Below the pieces are notes generated by a model. That model searched no databases. It saw only the letters and a list, made by a program, of their open reading frames with translations, and had not been told where the DNA came from. Below, in pieces: positions 8,124-16,433 of a stretch of DNA of 35,545 nucleotides. This stretch comes from Flavobacterium bizetiae (GTDB lineage: Bacteria > Bacteroidota > Bacteroidia > Flavobacteriales > Flavobacteriaceae), in assembly GCF_902804475.1 (NCBI RefSeq), contig NZ_CADCSU010000090.1, forward strand, positions 1 to 35,545, read 5' to 3'. The first letter of the stretch is position 1. Each line of letters opens with the position of its first letter. The translations under genes and the position numbers were made by a program.

Positions 8124-9542
8124 TTAACGATGAAGCAATCTACCTAAAGTTTGAATTGATTCTCTTAATTCATTAGTCCAAACCAAACCAAAACTCAGGC
8201 GCATACAATTCGAAAACTGATCCTGAAAAGAGAAAATTCTTCCCGGAGCAATACTAATCTTGTGTTGCATCGCCAAATGATAAAAAGCAGCAGTATCAAC
8301 GCTTTTATCCAACTCAATCCAAAGAAAAAATCCACCTTGTGGCTGACTCACTTTGGTACCTTTTGGGAAAGATTCTAAAACCGTATTGATATAATTGGTA
8401 CAATTATGATGCAATATCTGGCGTATCTTTCTAAGATGATTTTCATATCGGCCATTTTTTAGAAAATCGCCCACAACCTGATGTGTAATAGTAGGAGAGG
8501 AGAGCGTATGGTAAATTTTATTACGTAATATTTCTTTTTTAAACTTTCCGGGCGAAACCCAACCCACGCGATAACCCGGAGCCAATGTTTTAGAAACCGA
8601 ACTGCAGCAAAGCACAATGCCGCTTTCGTCGTAGGTTTTGCAATTCGTTGGTCGGCTTGCGCCAAAGTACAAATCGCCGTGAATATCATCTTCGATTAGC
8701 GGAATGTTGTAAAACTCCATCAATCTCACCACTTCAATTTTATGTTCTGCCGGCATCATACTACCGGACGGATTACTAAAATTACTCATCAATAAACAAA
8801 GCTTCACCTTTTTCGACGAAAGCGCTTTTTTTAGCGCATCTAATTCAATTCCGGTAGTCATATTCGTTGGCAATTCCATGATGTACAAACCTAAAGATTT
8901 CGCCAATTGCAGGATCCCAAAATAAGCCGGACTTTCCGTAATAATAGTATCTCCCGGTTTTGTTAAGGTCATCAAGCAATGCGAGATAGCACTCGTACAA
9001 CCCGGCATCGTAATAATATCCTCTTCAGATAATGATCCGCCCCAGGTAAAAGACCAACGGGCAATTTCACGTCTTAAATTAGGATTACCTTTTACCTGTT
9101 CGTAACTCGTTCCGCTATTAGGAAGTTGTCGCATTGCCTGCACCATTCCTTTGTTTAATTTCGCAATAGGAAGAAGCTCATTCGAAGGAAAGCCCAAAGA
9201 AAGCATCGTAATATCAGGATCCGTCATATTACCATACACCTGATCGATTAAATCTTCACGGTCAATATTAAGACATTTTAAAATCGGGCTGCTTGGCGAA
9301 GGCTCAGGAATCGTTCTCGCCGAAATATTACTCACATAATAACCGGATTGCGGCCTCGATTCGATTAGCGATCTGCTTTCGATTTCATAATATGCTTTAC
9401 TTACCGTGCTCATGCTGTAACCCGTTTCGGCGCAAACCTCACGTATCGATGGCAATTTGTCGCCAACATTCAGAACGCCAGACTTTATTTGTTTTTCGAT
9501 TCGGTCAGCAAATTGTAGATAGAGGTAATTTGAGTTTTTCAT
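8124..9542 (-). CDS. MocR-type GntR/aminotransferase transcriptional regulator
   Basis: Chimeric transcription factor of 472 aa. The N-terminal GntR winged helix (residues 1-75) has GDKLPSIREVCAETGYSMST and the wing residues RPQSGYYV. A linker is followed by a class I aminotransferase-fold domain (about 110-470). The PLP-binding lysine is predicted at Lys318 in SSVSKTLAPGYRVGW, with LIEDDIHGDLYF supplying the Asp that contacts the PLP nitrogen. MocR proteins sense PLP or amino-acid-related effectors and commonly control a divergent neighbour. Here the neighbour is an EamA/RarD-like transporter 364 bp away, a likely target by inference. A catalytic aminotransferase role cannot be excluded, because the PLP site looks complete. 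Confidence 0.92.
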   Translation of the reverse strand: MKNSNYLYLQFADRIEKQIKSGVLNVGDKLPSIREVCAETGYSMSTVSKAYYEIESRSLIESRPQSGYYVSNISARTIPEPSPSSPILKCLNIDREDLIDQVYGNMTDPDITMLSLGFPSNELLPIAKLNKGMVQAMRQLPNSGTSYEQVKGNPNLRREIARWSFTWGGSLSEEDIITMPGCTSAISHCLMTLTKPGDTIITESPAYFGILQLAKSLGLYIMELPTNMTTGIELDALKKALSSKKVKLCLLMSNFSNPSGSMMPAEHKIEVVRLMEFYNIPLIEDDIHGDLYFGASRPTNCKTYDESGIVLCCSSVSKTLAPGYRVGWVSPGKFKKEILRNKIYHTLSSPTITHQVVGDFLKNGRYENHLRKIRQILHHNCTNYINTVLESFPKGTKVSQPQGGFFLWIELDKSVDTAAFYHLAMQHKISIAPGRIFSFQDQFSNCMRLSFGLVWTNELRESIQTLGRLLHR

Positions 9543-9598
9543 ATTAGAATGTGGTATTGTTATGTTTCAGCCTAAAATGCGAATTATAAAATGAAATG

Positions 9599-9750
9599 TG
9601 CCTTTAGGCACTAAATGTTGGTAGCAAACAGATGAATATTAATAAAATTTAGCGTGCCGTAGGTACGCAATAGTTATTATTTTGTTGCATACCTACGGCA
9701 CGCCAATGTATTCCGAATTAATTTTTACCAATATTTAGTGCCTAATGGCA
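9599..9750. repeat. Nested 152-bp palindrome between the MocR-type and RarD-like genes
   Basis: The outer arms (9599-9623 and 9726-9750) are inverted copies matching at 23 of 25 bases. The inner arms (9652-9670 and 9685-9703) match at 18 of 19, with core GCGTGCCGTAGGTA. The two stems are separated by unpaired AT-rich stretches. This occupies most of the intergenic region. It could be a non-autonomous mobile palindrome, a double-stem RNA or a bidirectional terminator. No other complete copy was seen in the window. Confidence 0.85.
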
Positions 9751-9906
9751 AAAATTAAAAGCTTTTAATCCCTTTGATTGACATGCCAAAGTAATTTTAT
9801 AAAATAAAAACTGTTACGGTGCAATTTACAAAAACTGTATCTGTATTGCTATTTTATTTTTTTAGAAATTTGTTTCTTAAAAAAGTAACCACAAAACAAA
9901 CCCCTC

Positions 9907-10830
9907 GTGAAAACAACAAAATACTATATAGCTGCCATTACATGTTTTGTAATCTGGGGATTTTTCAGTTTGGTTTTAAAACCCATACACGACTATGCTT
10001 CGTTAGACATTTTATTTTATCGTGTTTTTAGTTGTAGTATTCTAATGTTGATTATTGCTTTTACATTCAAAAGAAAAAAAATAAAAGAAGCAGTAGAAAC
10101 CTTTAAGGCATTGCCAAAAGCCGAAAAGCGCAAATCTATTATTTTAAACATCGGAGGAAGTCTTTTTATCATGACCAACTGGTTTACATTTATTTATGTC
10201 ATGAACCATGTTAGCGTAAAAGCAACTTCTCTGGCGTATTTGGTTTGCCCTATTTTAACCACATTGCTGGCTTATTTTATTCTGCACGAAAAACTAAGCA
10301 AAACCCAATGGATCGCGGTTGGATTAAGCATTTCAGGATGTGTACTTTTATCGTACGCCAATATTACCGACATGCTTTTTAGTATCGTTATTGGTCTTTC
10401 GTACGCCTGTTATTTAGTAAGTCAGAGAGTTAATAAAGGATTTGACAAGTTTTTGGTTTTAACCTTTCATATTACCTTAATTGCGTTGTTTTTGGTGCCT
10501 TTTTTTCCAGCGTACAGCGGGCCTGTTCCAACCGAATTTAAATTTTATTTCTGTATAGAAACCATTGCGATATTATTTACCATTTTTCCGTTGTTTCTTA
10601 ATCTATATGCACTTTCAGGCATTAATTCTTCAACCGTGGGAATGCTTTTAAATATCAATCCCATGATTGCTTTTTTATTGGCAATGTTTCTCTACAAAGA
10701 ACAATTTGGACTCATACAAATCATAGCATACGGAATTGTATTTCTGGCAGTATTGGTTTTTAATTCACATCATATTTTTGCGATGAAGCAAAAGTTTACC
10801 GTAATATCCAAAGATTCTAAAATAACGTGA
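9907..10830 (+). CDS. EamA-family (RarD-like) permease
   Basis: Inner-membrane drug/metabolite-superfamily transporter of 307 aa with about ten hydrophobic helices arranged as two EamA repeats. The N-terminus ITCFVIWGFFSLVLKPI and the segment around residues 90-135 (VNHVSVKATSLAYLVCP, LSKTQWIAVGLSISGC) resemble RarD-type proteins, and the second repeat has LNINPMIAFLLAMFLYKEQF. The substrate is unknown; amino acids or small drugs are usual for the superfamily. The start is GTG at 9907, since no ATG gives a better N-terminus with an intact first helix. It diverges from the MocR-type regulator, which probably controls it. A strong terminator follows. Confidence 0.85.
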   Translation: MKTTKYYIAAITCFVIWGFFSLVLKPIHDYASLDILFYRVFSCSILMLIIAFTFKRKKIKEAVETFKALPKAEKRKSIILNIGGSLFIMTNWFTFIYVMNHVSVKATSLAYLVCPILTTLLAYFILHEKLSKTQWIAVGLSISGCVLLSYANITDMLFSIVIGLSYACYLVSQRVNKGFDKFLVLTFHITLIALFLVPFFPAYSGPVPTEFKFYFCIETIAILFTIFPLFLNLYALSGINSSTVGMLLNINPMIAFLLAMFLYKEQFGLIQIIAYGIVFLAVLVFNSHHIFAMKQKFTVISKDSKIT

Positions 10831-10891
10831 GGTTTTTTATATTTTTTATTGGTTTAAAATATAAATTACCAGAATCTTAACAGGATGTTTA

Positions 10892-10924
10892 AACAGGAAT
10901 GAGTATTTTCATTCCTGTTTTTTT
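10892..10924 (+). terminator. Intrinsic terminator of the RarD-like gene
   Basis: The perfect stem AACAGGAATGA/TCATTCCTGTT with a short loop is followed by a T-run, about 60 nt after the stop codon. Confidence 0.9.
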
Positions 10925-10929
10925 ATGCG

Positions 10930-11172
10930 ATTTTTTTTTGCCTCTCCCGATAACATTCGGAAGTGGTGTAATAAAACACATGAGAAAGAATGCCACAGAT
11001 TATACGATTAAAATGATTAATTTCTGTGCTAAAAAAATAGCCACGAATTTCACGAATTTTCGCGAATTTTTTAATCTGCTCAATCTGCGTGAACTTTTTA
11101 CGCTGTGATAAGCTACAATAGAGCCCAAATTAATTAGTGAAAATTCGTGAATCCCGATAGCTATCGGGAGTG
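10930..11172. repeat. Intergenic repeat cluster with CCCGATAGCTATCGGG palindrome
   Basis: The gap before the acyl-CoA dehydrogenase is made of repeat words: GCCACAGATTATACGATTAAAA, GCCACGAATTTCACGAAT, AATCTGCGTGAAC and GTGAAAATTCGTGAAT. It ends with a perfect 16-bp palindrome at 11153-11168 followed by AGTGGCAAAA. A degenerate copy (CCCGATAACATTCGGAAGTGG) starts near 10947. The same palindrome with the same flanks recurs inverted at 31212-31227 and, with one change, at 13937-13952. No gene is supported here. Confidence 0.75.
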
Positions 11173-11223
11173 GCAAAAAATAATAATCAGTGGCAAAAAA
11201 AATATAAACCGAACAACTATTAT

Positions 11224-13485
11224 ATGAAAAATACCAAGCTCCAAGCCTTTATCCCGTTATTTTATTTAGTGTGGTCTGATGATTTACTGACTCAAAAAGA
11301 GTTTACTACCATTCAGAAATTTATCAACGATCTAACCTGGCTTTCGCCCGAAGAAAAACAACAATTACTTTCAAGATTAGATATTTCAAATCCGCCTTCG
11401 CGAAATGAACTCACACAATGGAAATCGGAGATTGAAAACAGCATTCAGAACAAAGCAGATATAAAATCAATTTTTGATATTGCAGTGGCACTTTCAGAAA
11501 AAGATGTAGACATTTCGGGTTTGCAATCTGATTTTATAAAATTAGAAAATGATCTCGGAATTTTAGGCGAAGAAGCGCTTCAGAACTTTAAAACAAAAAC
11601 AGGTTCCTTTACCGCAAATTCTCAAACCAATGCCGATTTTGATATTCAGAAAATAACAGCCATTTTAAACGGTAAAGAAGCGGCGATAATCAATAAAGTA
11701 AAATCGGTTATTTCCAGACCTGAATTTGCTTACGAAACTTCTACAGATATCAATGTGTATCGCCAAACCGTTTATAATTGGTGTAAAATCCTGGCCGAAG
11801 AAAACCTCGGAAATATGGCGTATCCAAAACAATATGGAGGAGGAGAAAACATCGCGGACTATTTTGCCATAATGGAAACCTTAAGTTATCACGATTTAAG
11901 TTTAGTGATCAAATTTGGCGTTCAGTTCGGACTTTGGGGAATGAGCGTTCAGTCGTTAGGAACAGAAAAACATTATGCCAAATACCTAAAAGATATTGGA
12001 ACCTTAAAAATTCCGGGGTGCTTTGCCATGACCGAAACCCATCACGGTTCGAACGTAAAAGGTCTTGAAACTACGGCAACTTACAATCATAACGATCAAA
12101 CGTTTGCAATTCATACGCCTAACAAAAACGCACAAAAAGAATATATCGGTAACGCTGCAGTTCACGGACAAATGGCAACCGTTTTTGCAAAATTAGTGAT
12201 CGACGGTCATGATTATGGAGTAAATGCTTTTGTGGTTCCGTTGCGCGATACGAATGGAAATACGCTAAACGGAGTAACCATTGGCGATTGCGGACATAAA
12301 ATGGGTTTAAACGGAGTAGATAACGGAACCATTAGTTTTGATAATGTAGTGATTCCGAAAGAAAATATGCTCGATCGTTTTGCTTCTGTAAACGACAAAG
12401 GCGAATTCGAAAGCCCGATACCAAGTGATAATAGACGTTTCTTTACCATGTTGGGCACTTTGGTTGGCGGACGAATCGGGATTCCACGTTCTGCTTTGGC
12501 CGCAGCCAAATCCGGAATTACAATTGCCATTCGTTACAGCGATCAACGCCGACAATTTGGTCCCGAAGGCGGTTCAGAAGTTCCGATTTTAAATTACAGA
12601 ATGCACCAACGCCGTTTGATTCCGCCTTTGGCTAAAACGTACGCCGTGCATTTTGCTTTGCAATACCTGACCAACAGATTCCTGAATAAAACCGAAGCTG
12701 AAATGCAGGAAATCGAAGCTCTTGCAGCCGGAATGAAATCGTATTCGACCTGGAGTACAAGGGATATTTTGCAGGAATGCCGCGAAGCTTGTGGCGGAAA
12801 AGGATATTTGTCTGAAAACCGAATCGATGCTTTAAAAAATGACACTGAAATCTACACGACTTTTGAAGGTGATAATACTGTTTTAATGCAATTGGTGGCT
12901 AAAAACCGTTTGTCTGAATTCAGAAAATCGTTTGGAGAAATGGGCGCTGCAGGCATCATCAATTATGTGTACGAAAATGCGAAAACGGCCATTACAGAAA
13001 AAAATCCAATTGCAACCAGAAGAACTGATGATGAGCATTTACTAGATCCGGAATTTCATTTGCAAGCTTTTATTCATCGAGAAAAAACGATTTTAGCTTC
13101 GGCAGCACGACGTATTAAAAAATTAGTCGATGGAGGTTTAGAACCCTACGATGCTTTTAATGTGGTACAACACCAGATGATCGATGTTGCTCAGGCGTAT
13201 TTAGAAAGAGTCGTTTTAGAACAATTTCAGCTCGCTATAAAAGAAGTTGAAGATCAAAAAACGAAAGATATATTAACAAAACTGAATCAATTATACGCGC
13301 TTTCGCAGATTGAGAAAAACAAAGCCTGGTATCTCGAAGACGGTTACATGGAGGCTGTAAAAACCAAAGCAATCCGTAAAATTGTCAACCAATTGTGTTG
13401 GGATATTCGTCCCGATGCTGTTTCGTTAGTCAATGCTTTCGATATTCCGGAGAGTTGTTTAGCAGCACCGATTGCGGTTAAGTAA
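11224..13485 (+). CDS. Acyl-CoA oxidase-like acyl-CoA dehydrogenase
   Basis: FAD-dependent enzyme that introduces the alpha-beta double bond in acyl-CoA during fatty-acid breakdown. The start is the ATG at 11224, giving 753 aa (MKNTKLQAFIPLFYLVW). An in-frame GTG at 11170 lies inside a dispersed repeat and is unlikely. The protein is longer than ordinary acyl-CoA dehydrogenases (about 380 aa) and resembles acyl-CoA oxidases: CFAMTETHHGSNVKGLETTA in the flavin/substrate region, RRQFGPEGGSEVPIL, then ACGGKGYLSENRID and TTFEGDNTVLMQLVAKN, where Glu548 is the likely catalytic base. The C-terminal 180 residues match the extra helical domain of the oxidase group. Whether oxygen or an electron-transfer flavoprotein is the acceptor cannot be read. 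It is followed by a repeat rather than an obvious terminator. Confidence 0.9.
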   Translation: MKNTKLQAFIPLFYLVWSDDLLTQKEFTTIQKFINDLTWLSPEEKQQLLSRLDISNPPSRNELTQWKSEIENSIQNKADIKSIFDIAVALSEKDVDISGLQSDFIKLENDLGILGEEALQNFKTKTGSFTANSQTNADFDIQKITAILNGKEAAIINKVKSVISRPEFAYETSTDINVYRQTVYNWCKILAEENLGNMAYPKQYGGGENIADYFAIMETLSYHDLSLVIKFGVQFGLWGMSVQSLGTEKHYAKYLKDIGTLKIPGCFAMTETHHGSNVKGLETTATYNHNDQTFAIHTPNKNAQKEYIGNAAVHGQMATVFAKLVIDGHDYGVNAFVVPLRDTNGNTLNGVTIGDCGHKMGLNGVDNGTISFDNVVIPKENMLDRFASVNDKGEFESPIPSDNRRFFTMLGTLVGGRIGIPRSALAAAKSGITIAIRYSDQRRQFGPEGGSEVPILNYRMHQRRLIPPLAKTYAVHFALQYLTNRFLNKTEAEMQEIEALAAGMKSYSTWSTRDILQECREACGGKGYLSENRIDALKNDTEIYTTFEGDNTVLMQLVAKNRLSEFRKSFGEMGAAGIINYVYENAKTAITEKNPIATRRTDDEHLLDPEFHLQAFIHREKTILASAARRIKKLVDGGLEPYDAFNVVQHQMIDVAQAYLERVVLEQFQLAIKEVEDQKTKDILTKLNQLYALSQIEKNKAWYLEDGYMEAVKTKAIRKIVNQLCWDIRPDAVSLVNAFDIPESCLAAPIAVK

Positions 13486-13501
13486 AGAGTAAAGAGAATA
13501 G

Positions 13502-13881
13502 AATTTTTTTCGTAATCTTTTCATTCTGAAGGAGGAAGGATCAGACTAGAAGATCGATAATCTTTGTCATGGCACGCGGATGACACGGATTCGCTTCGCG
13601 AAAACACGGATATTCGCGGATTTTTTGTTTTGCTCATTGCAGCTACCCGCAATCTTGTCATCCTGACGGAGGAAGGATCTCACGCGGGATTCTACAAAGA
13701 TTGGCGATTTTGATTGTGGAGTTTCTAGTGTGATCCTTCGTTCCTCAGGATACGGGAAAACGTTTTATGAAAATGATTGTCCTAGCCCCGATAGAAGTGG
13801 AAATCCTTTTTCTGGCTTCTTTAGCCAGGAAAAGATTGGAACGGATAGCGGGATTAGCTCCTGAAAAAAAAGATTAGGTTT
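13502..13881 (+). repeat. Composite palindromic repeat, copy B (inverted relative to copy A)
   Basis: This occupies most of the 538-bp gap between the acyl-CoA dehydrogenase and the CHMI gene. It is the reverse complement of the composite at 7800-8117, with the same component order. It is about 60 bp longer because it has an additional inverted pair of the CCTGACGGAGGAAGG motif (13669-13690 and 13729-13752). The CATGGCACGCGGATGACACG and TTCGCTTCGCGAA segments are nearly identical to copy A. No gene is supported here. Confidence 0.85.
13777..13863 (+). repeat. REP-like hairpin element, copy 2
   Basis: It has the same outer arms as the other copies (CCTAGCCCCGATAGAAG and GGATAGCGGGATTAGCTCC). 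The inner 12-bp stem is CTTTTTCTGGCT/AGCCAGGAAAAG with loop TCTTT at 13806-13834. The stem sequence differs from copies 1 and 3, but pairing is retained. Confidence 0.8.
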
Positions 13882-13936
13882 ATCATTAGTAATTGAGATA
13901 ACAATAATGGGAAAAAAAATCTTCTCTAATCTTTAT

Positions 13937-13952
13937 CCCGATGGCTATCGGG
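13937..13952. repeat. CCCGATGGCTATCGGG palindrome
   Basis: A 16-bp palindrome with one central mismatch, followed by AGTGG and an A-rich stretch as in the copy at 11153-11168. Confidence 0.7.
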
Positions 13953-14023
13953 AGTGGAAAAAAAATAATCATTTACAATAACAAAATACAATTGCTATAA
14001 CTTTTATTATATCATAATAAGCT

Positions 14024-14368
14024 TTAAATCATTGTTTTATTGCAATAACTCGCTTTTTCGAAATCCATTACATTAATCGAAATTACTGGAACTTCAGGAA
14101 GTATAGCTTTAAGTTTTGAGACAATTGTTCTCGACAATTTCGCTTTTTGATCAGCATTTCGGCCTTCCATAATGTAGGCAAAAACGTGAATAAAATCGTC
14201 TGAAGAATTTCCGTTTTTATAATACGTAAAGGGATTAATACGAACCTTAATTTCAGATTCATCAAAAAGACCTGTTAACAATGCTGCATTAAAAACATCC
14301 TGCATAATGTCGTCAGCAGATTTTAACCGAATTACGTTTTCTGAGCAATCAATAATAAAATGAGGCAT
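14024..14368 (-). CDS. CHMI-type tautomerase (5-carboxymethyl-2-hydroxymuconate delta-isomerase family)
   Basis: A 114-aa cytoplasmic tautomerase-superfamily protein. It starts Met-Pro-His-Phe-Ile-Ile; after removal of Met the N-terminal proline is the catalytic base of this superfamily. The segment VRINPFTYYKNG corresponds to the conserved Arg/Tyr region, and FIHVFAYIMEGRNADQKAKL to the core strand and helix of CHMI proteins. In homoprotocatechuate degradation this isomerase acts after ring cleavage, but none of the other genes of that route is nearby, so the physiological substrate here is open. The length equals the family norm. A TAAATTTG box lies upstream on the minus strand. It is convergent with the acyl-CoA dehydrogenase. 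Confidence 0.85.
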   Translation of the reverse strand: MPHFIIDCSENVIRLKSADDIMQDVFNAALLTGLFDESEIKVRINPFTYYKNGNSSDDFIHVFAYIMEGRNADQKAKLSRTIVSKLKAILPEVPVISINVMDFEKASYCNKTMI

Positions 14369-14405
14369 TTGCGCTTGGTTTTAGTTTGTAGAAATAGACT
14401 TTATT

Positions 14406-14413
14406 CAAATTTA
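14406..14413 (-). promoter_or_regulatory. -7 promoter element of the CHMI-type gene
   Basis: On the minus strand it reads TAAATTTG (TAnnTTTG), 37 nt before the ATG. No TTG was found at ideal spacing. Confidence 0.45.
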
Positions 14414-14542
14414 CAAAAATCCAATTGAGATGGTGTTTTTTTTATGACTTAGATTTTTTTATTCGATTTTTATAAGATTTACTGTCACAAAATTCAAAAT
14501 TTGCGACTTACTAAATAATTCATTTTTGTATCTGCACTTTCT

Positions 14543-14550
14543 TATATTTG
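14543..14550 (+). promoter_or_regulatory. -7 promoter element of the DUF6377-like gene
   Basis: TATATTTG matches TAnnTTTG. A TTTG occurs 14 nt upstream, which is closer than usual. Its position implies transcription starts near 14556, upstream of the TTG at 14577 and downstream of the TTG at 14526, so it supports 14577 as the start codon. Confidence 0.5.
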
Positions 14551-14576
14551 TAGTTCTCATTATAGCTGTAATTGGT

Positions 14577-16220
14577 TTGAAAAATTATCTGTTGTTTCTG
14601 CTTTTCGTTCTTTTAGGTAGTCCTGTTTATTCATCAGACAGTACCGATGTTATTTTGGTAAAGCTAAATGATGCTTTAAAAAATAAGGCACATTATGTGA
14701 GGCTTAAAGAGGAACGTATCTTAAACTTTAAAAAAATAAAGTCGGATGATTTAACCAAAGAACAAGAGTACAATTACAACAAAACCCTGTATACAGAATA
14801 CCAGAAATTCAACTCAGATTCGGCTATTTTTTATGTCAAAAAAAATCTGAAAATCGCAACTGAACTTCAAGACGATGAATTATTGAATTTAGCCAATCTT
14901 CAGTTGGTTACCCTTTATTCATCTTCAGGAAAATACCGTGAATCCGAAGCTATTTTAAAAAGTATTGATAAAAAGACACTTTCAAAATCATTGCTTCAAA
15001 CTTATTATGTTGCCTATCGTGAGTTTTTCGAACATTATGCAGCGAACAGTTACGACATTAAATACATACAGAAAATCAGGGAATATCGCGATTCTTTGGT
15101 CAGTGTTTTAGATCCTAATACCCTAAATTATCAGGTTAATAAAATTCAGCAGATCATGTCTCAAAAAAAGTATGATGTTGCCGAGAAGCAATTATTGCAA
15201 TTGTTTGATAATATCAAGGAAGATAATCCTCAATATGCGATGATTACGTATCTTTTAGGCAGTATTTATGAGGCGAGACATCAGCTGGAACCAAGAAAGA
15301 AATACTACGCATTATCAGCCACATCAGATCTTAAAAACGCCAACAAAGACAATGCATCGCTTCAGGAACTGGCGTTGGTTTTTTATGAAATTGGAGATGT
15401 AGATATGGCGTATAAATTAACGCAATCTGCGATTGAAGACGCGCTTTATTGCAATGTTCAGTTTCGTACGCTTTTAATGTCAGAAGTTTATTCGATTATA
15501 AATACTGTTTATTTAGAAAAAGAAGCGAAGAGAAAAACCGAGTTACAGCTGTATCTTTTATGCATCAGTTTGCTTTCGGCATTTTTGATTGTAGCGGTTA
15601 TTTATGTTTACAAACAAATGAAAAAAGTATCCAGAATACGTGGAGAACTTTATGAAACGAGCCAAAAACTAGCTGAATTAAACAAAGATATCACAGAAAC
15701 CAACAATCAGCTGCAGGAACGTAACGCGCAGTTATCAGAATCGAATCATATTAAAGAAGAATATATCGCGCATTTCTTTAGTCTTTGCTCGACTTACATC
15801 AATAAATTAGAAAATTACCGCATTATACTCAACAAAAAAGCCACGGCAAAACAGTTTGATGAGATTTATAAAATGCTTAAATCAACTACTCTTGTTGATA
15901 ATGAACTGGAGGAATTGTACAAGAATTTCGATATTATCTTTCTGAATTTATATCCCACTTTCGTGAAAGATTTCAACGCACTTTTGATTAGGGAAGAACA
16001 AATCGTTTTAAAACAAGGAGAATTGCTGAATACTGAACTTCGAATTTTTGCCTTAATTCGTTTAGGAATTACCGACAGTGTAAAAATTGCAGCGTTCCTT
16101 CGTTACTCTTTAAGCACAATTTACAATTATCGAACCAGAGCTCGAAATAAAGCCGCAGTTTCGCGAAATGATTTTGAAGAAATGGTCATGAAAATTGGTT
16201 TAATTTCTTTGAAAGTCTAA
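14577..16220 (+). CDS. DUF6377-like TPR membrane regulator
   Basis: A Bacteroidetes-specific regulator-like protein. From the TTG at 14577 the product is 547 aa and begins with a clean signal sequence (MKNYLLFLLFVLLGSPVYSS). An earlier TTG at 14526 would add a second hydrophobic stretch and lies upstream of the likely transcription start. About 300 residues of helical, TPR-like repeats in the periplasm are followed by one membrane helix (LQLYLLCISLLSAFLIVAVI, near residues 324-344 of this start). A coiled coil (LAELNKDITETNNQLQERN) and a cytoplasmic C-terminal part come next. The end, SVKIAAFLRYSLSTIYNYRT, resembles a LuxR-like helix-turn-helix. The family is thought to link outer sensing to transcription; the target is unknown. 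The GH3 gene follows on the same strand. Confidence 0.75.
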   Translation: MKNYLLFLLFVLLGSPVYSSDSTDVILVKLNDALKNKAHYVRLKEERILNFKKIKSDDLTKEQEYNYNKTLYTEYQKFNSDSAIFYVKKNLKIATELQDDELLNLANLQLVTLYSSSGKYRESEAILKSIDKKTLSKSLLQTYYVAYREFFEHYAANSYDIKYIQKIREYRDSLVSVLDPNTLNYQVNKIQQIMSQKKYDVAEKQLLQLFDNIKEDNPQYAMITYLLGSIYEARHQLEPRKKYYALSATSDLKNANKDNASLQELALVFYEIGDVDMAYKLTQSAIEDALYCNVQFRTLLMSEVYSIINTVYLEKEAKRKTELQLYLLCISLLSAFLIVAVIYVYKQMKKVSRIRGELYETSQKLAELNKDITETNNQLQERNAQLSESNHIKEEYIAHFFSLCSTYINKLENYRIILNKKATAKQFDEIYKMLKSTTLVDNELEELYKNFDIIFLNLYPTFVKDFNALLIREEQIVLKQGELLNTELRIFALIRLGITDSVKIAAFLRYSLSTIYNYRTRARNKAAVSRNDFEEMVMKIGLISLKV

Positions 16221-16364
16221 TTCTTCGTTTTAAATCTACTACTTTTTTCAGGGGGTGTATTTGTTCAAGTGTTTGTAATTCAGTGTCTTATTTTTCTGTT
16301 TCACTACTTTTTTTCGTTTACAAATTAAAAACGAACTATAACGTTTTAGCTTTACAATATTATT

Positions 16365-16396
16365 AAAAGGTAATAATGACCTTATTATTATCTTTT
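16365..16396. promoter_or_regulatory. Inverted repeat upstream of the GH3 gene
   Basis: The 12-bp arms AAAAGGTAATAA and TTATTATCTTTT (one G-T pair) are separated by 8 nt and centred about 54 nt before the GH3 ATG. It may be an operator or a leader hairpin; the sequence does not decide. Confidence 0.4.
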
Positions 16397-16433
16397 AGAT
16401 TGTACATTATAATGCTTTAATAAATTAATAGTT

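Noticed and set aside
9819..10031. 70-aa reading frame overlapping the RarD-like start
   Set aside because: Different frame from the transporter, with Cys/Phe-rich low-complexity translation and no family resemblance.
10899..11108. 69-aa reading frame after the RarD-like gene
   Set aside because: It lies within a terminator and dispersed repeat words; the translation reflects repeat DNA.
11170..11223. GTG start giving an 18-residue longer acyl-CoA dehydrogenase
   Set aside because: The GTG and the following codons lie in a dispersed palindromic repeat (AGTGGCAAAA motif). The ATG at 11224 starts a sequence that looks like protein.
12213..12845. Minus-strand reading frames inside the acyl-CoA dehydrogenase
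   Set aside because: They are shadows of a well-supported plus-strand gene and show no motifs.
14024..14368. Homoprotocatechuate degradation cluster
   Set aside because: Only the CHMI-type tautomerase is present; no ring-cleavage dioxygenase, dehydrogenase or hydratase is nearby.
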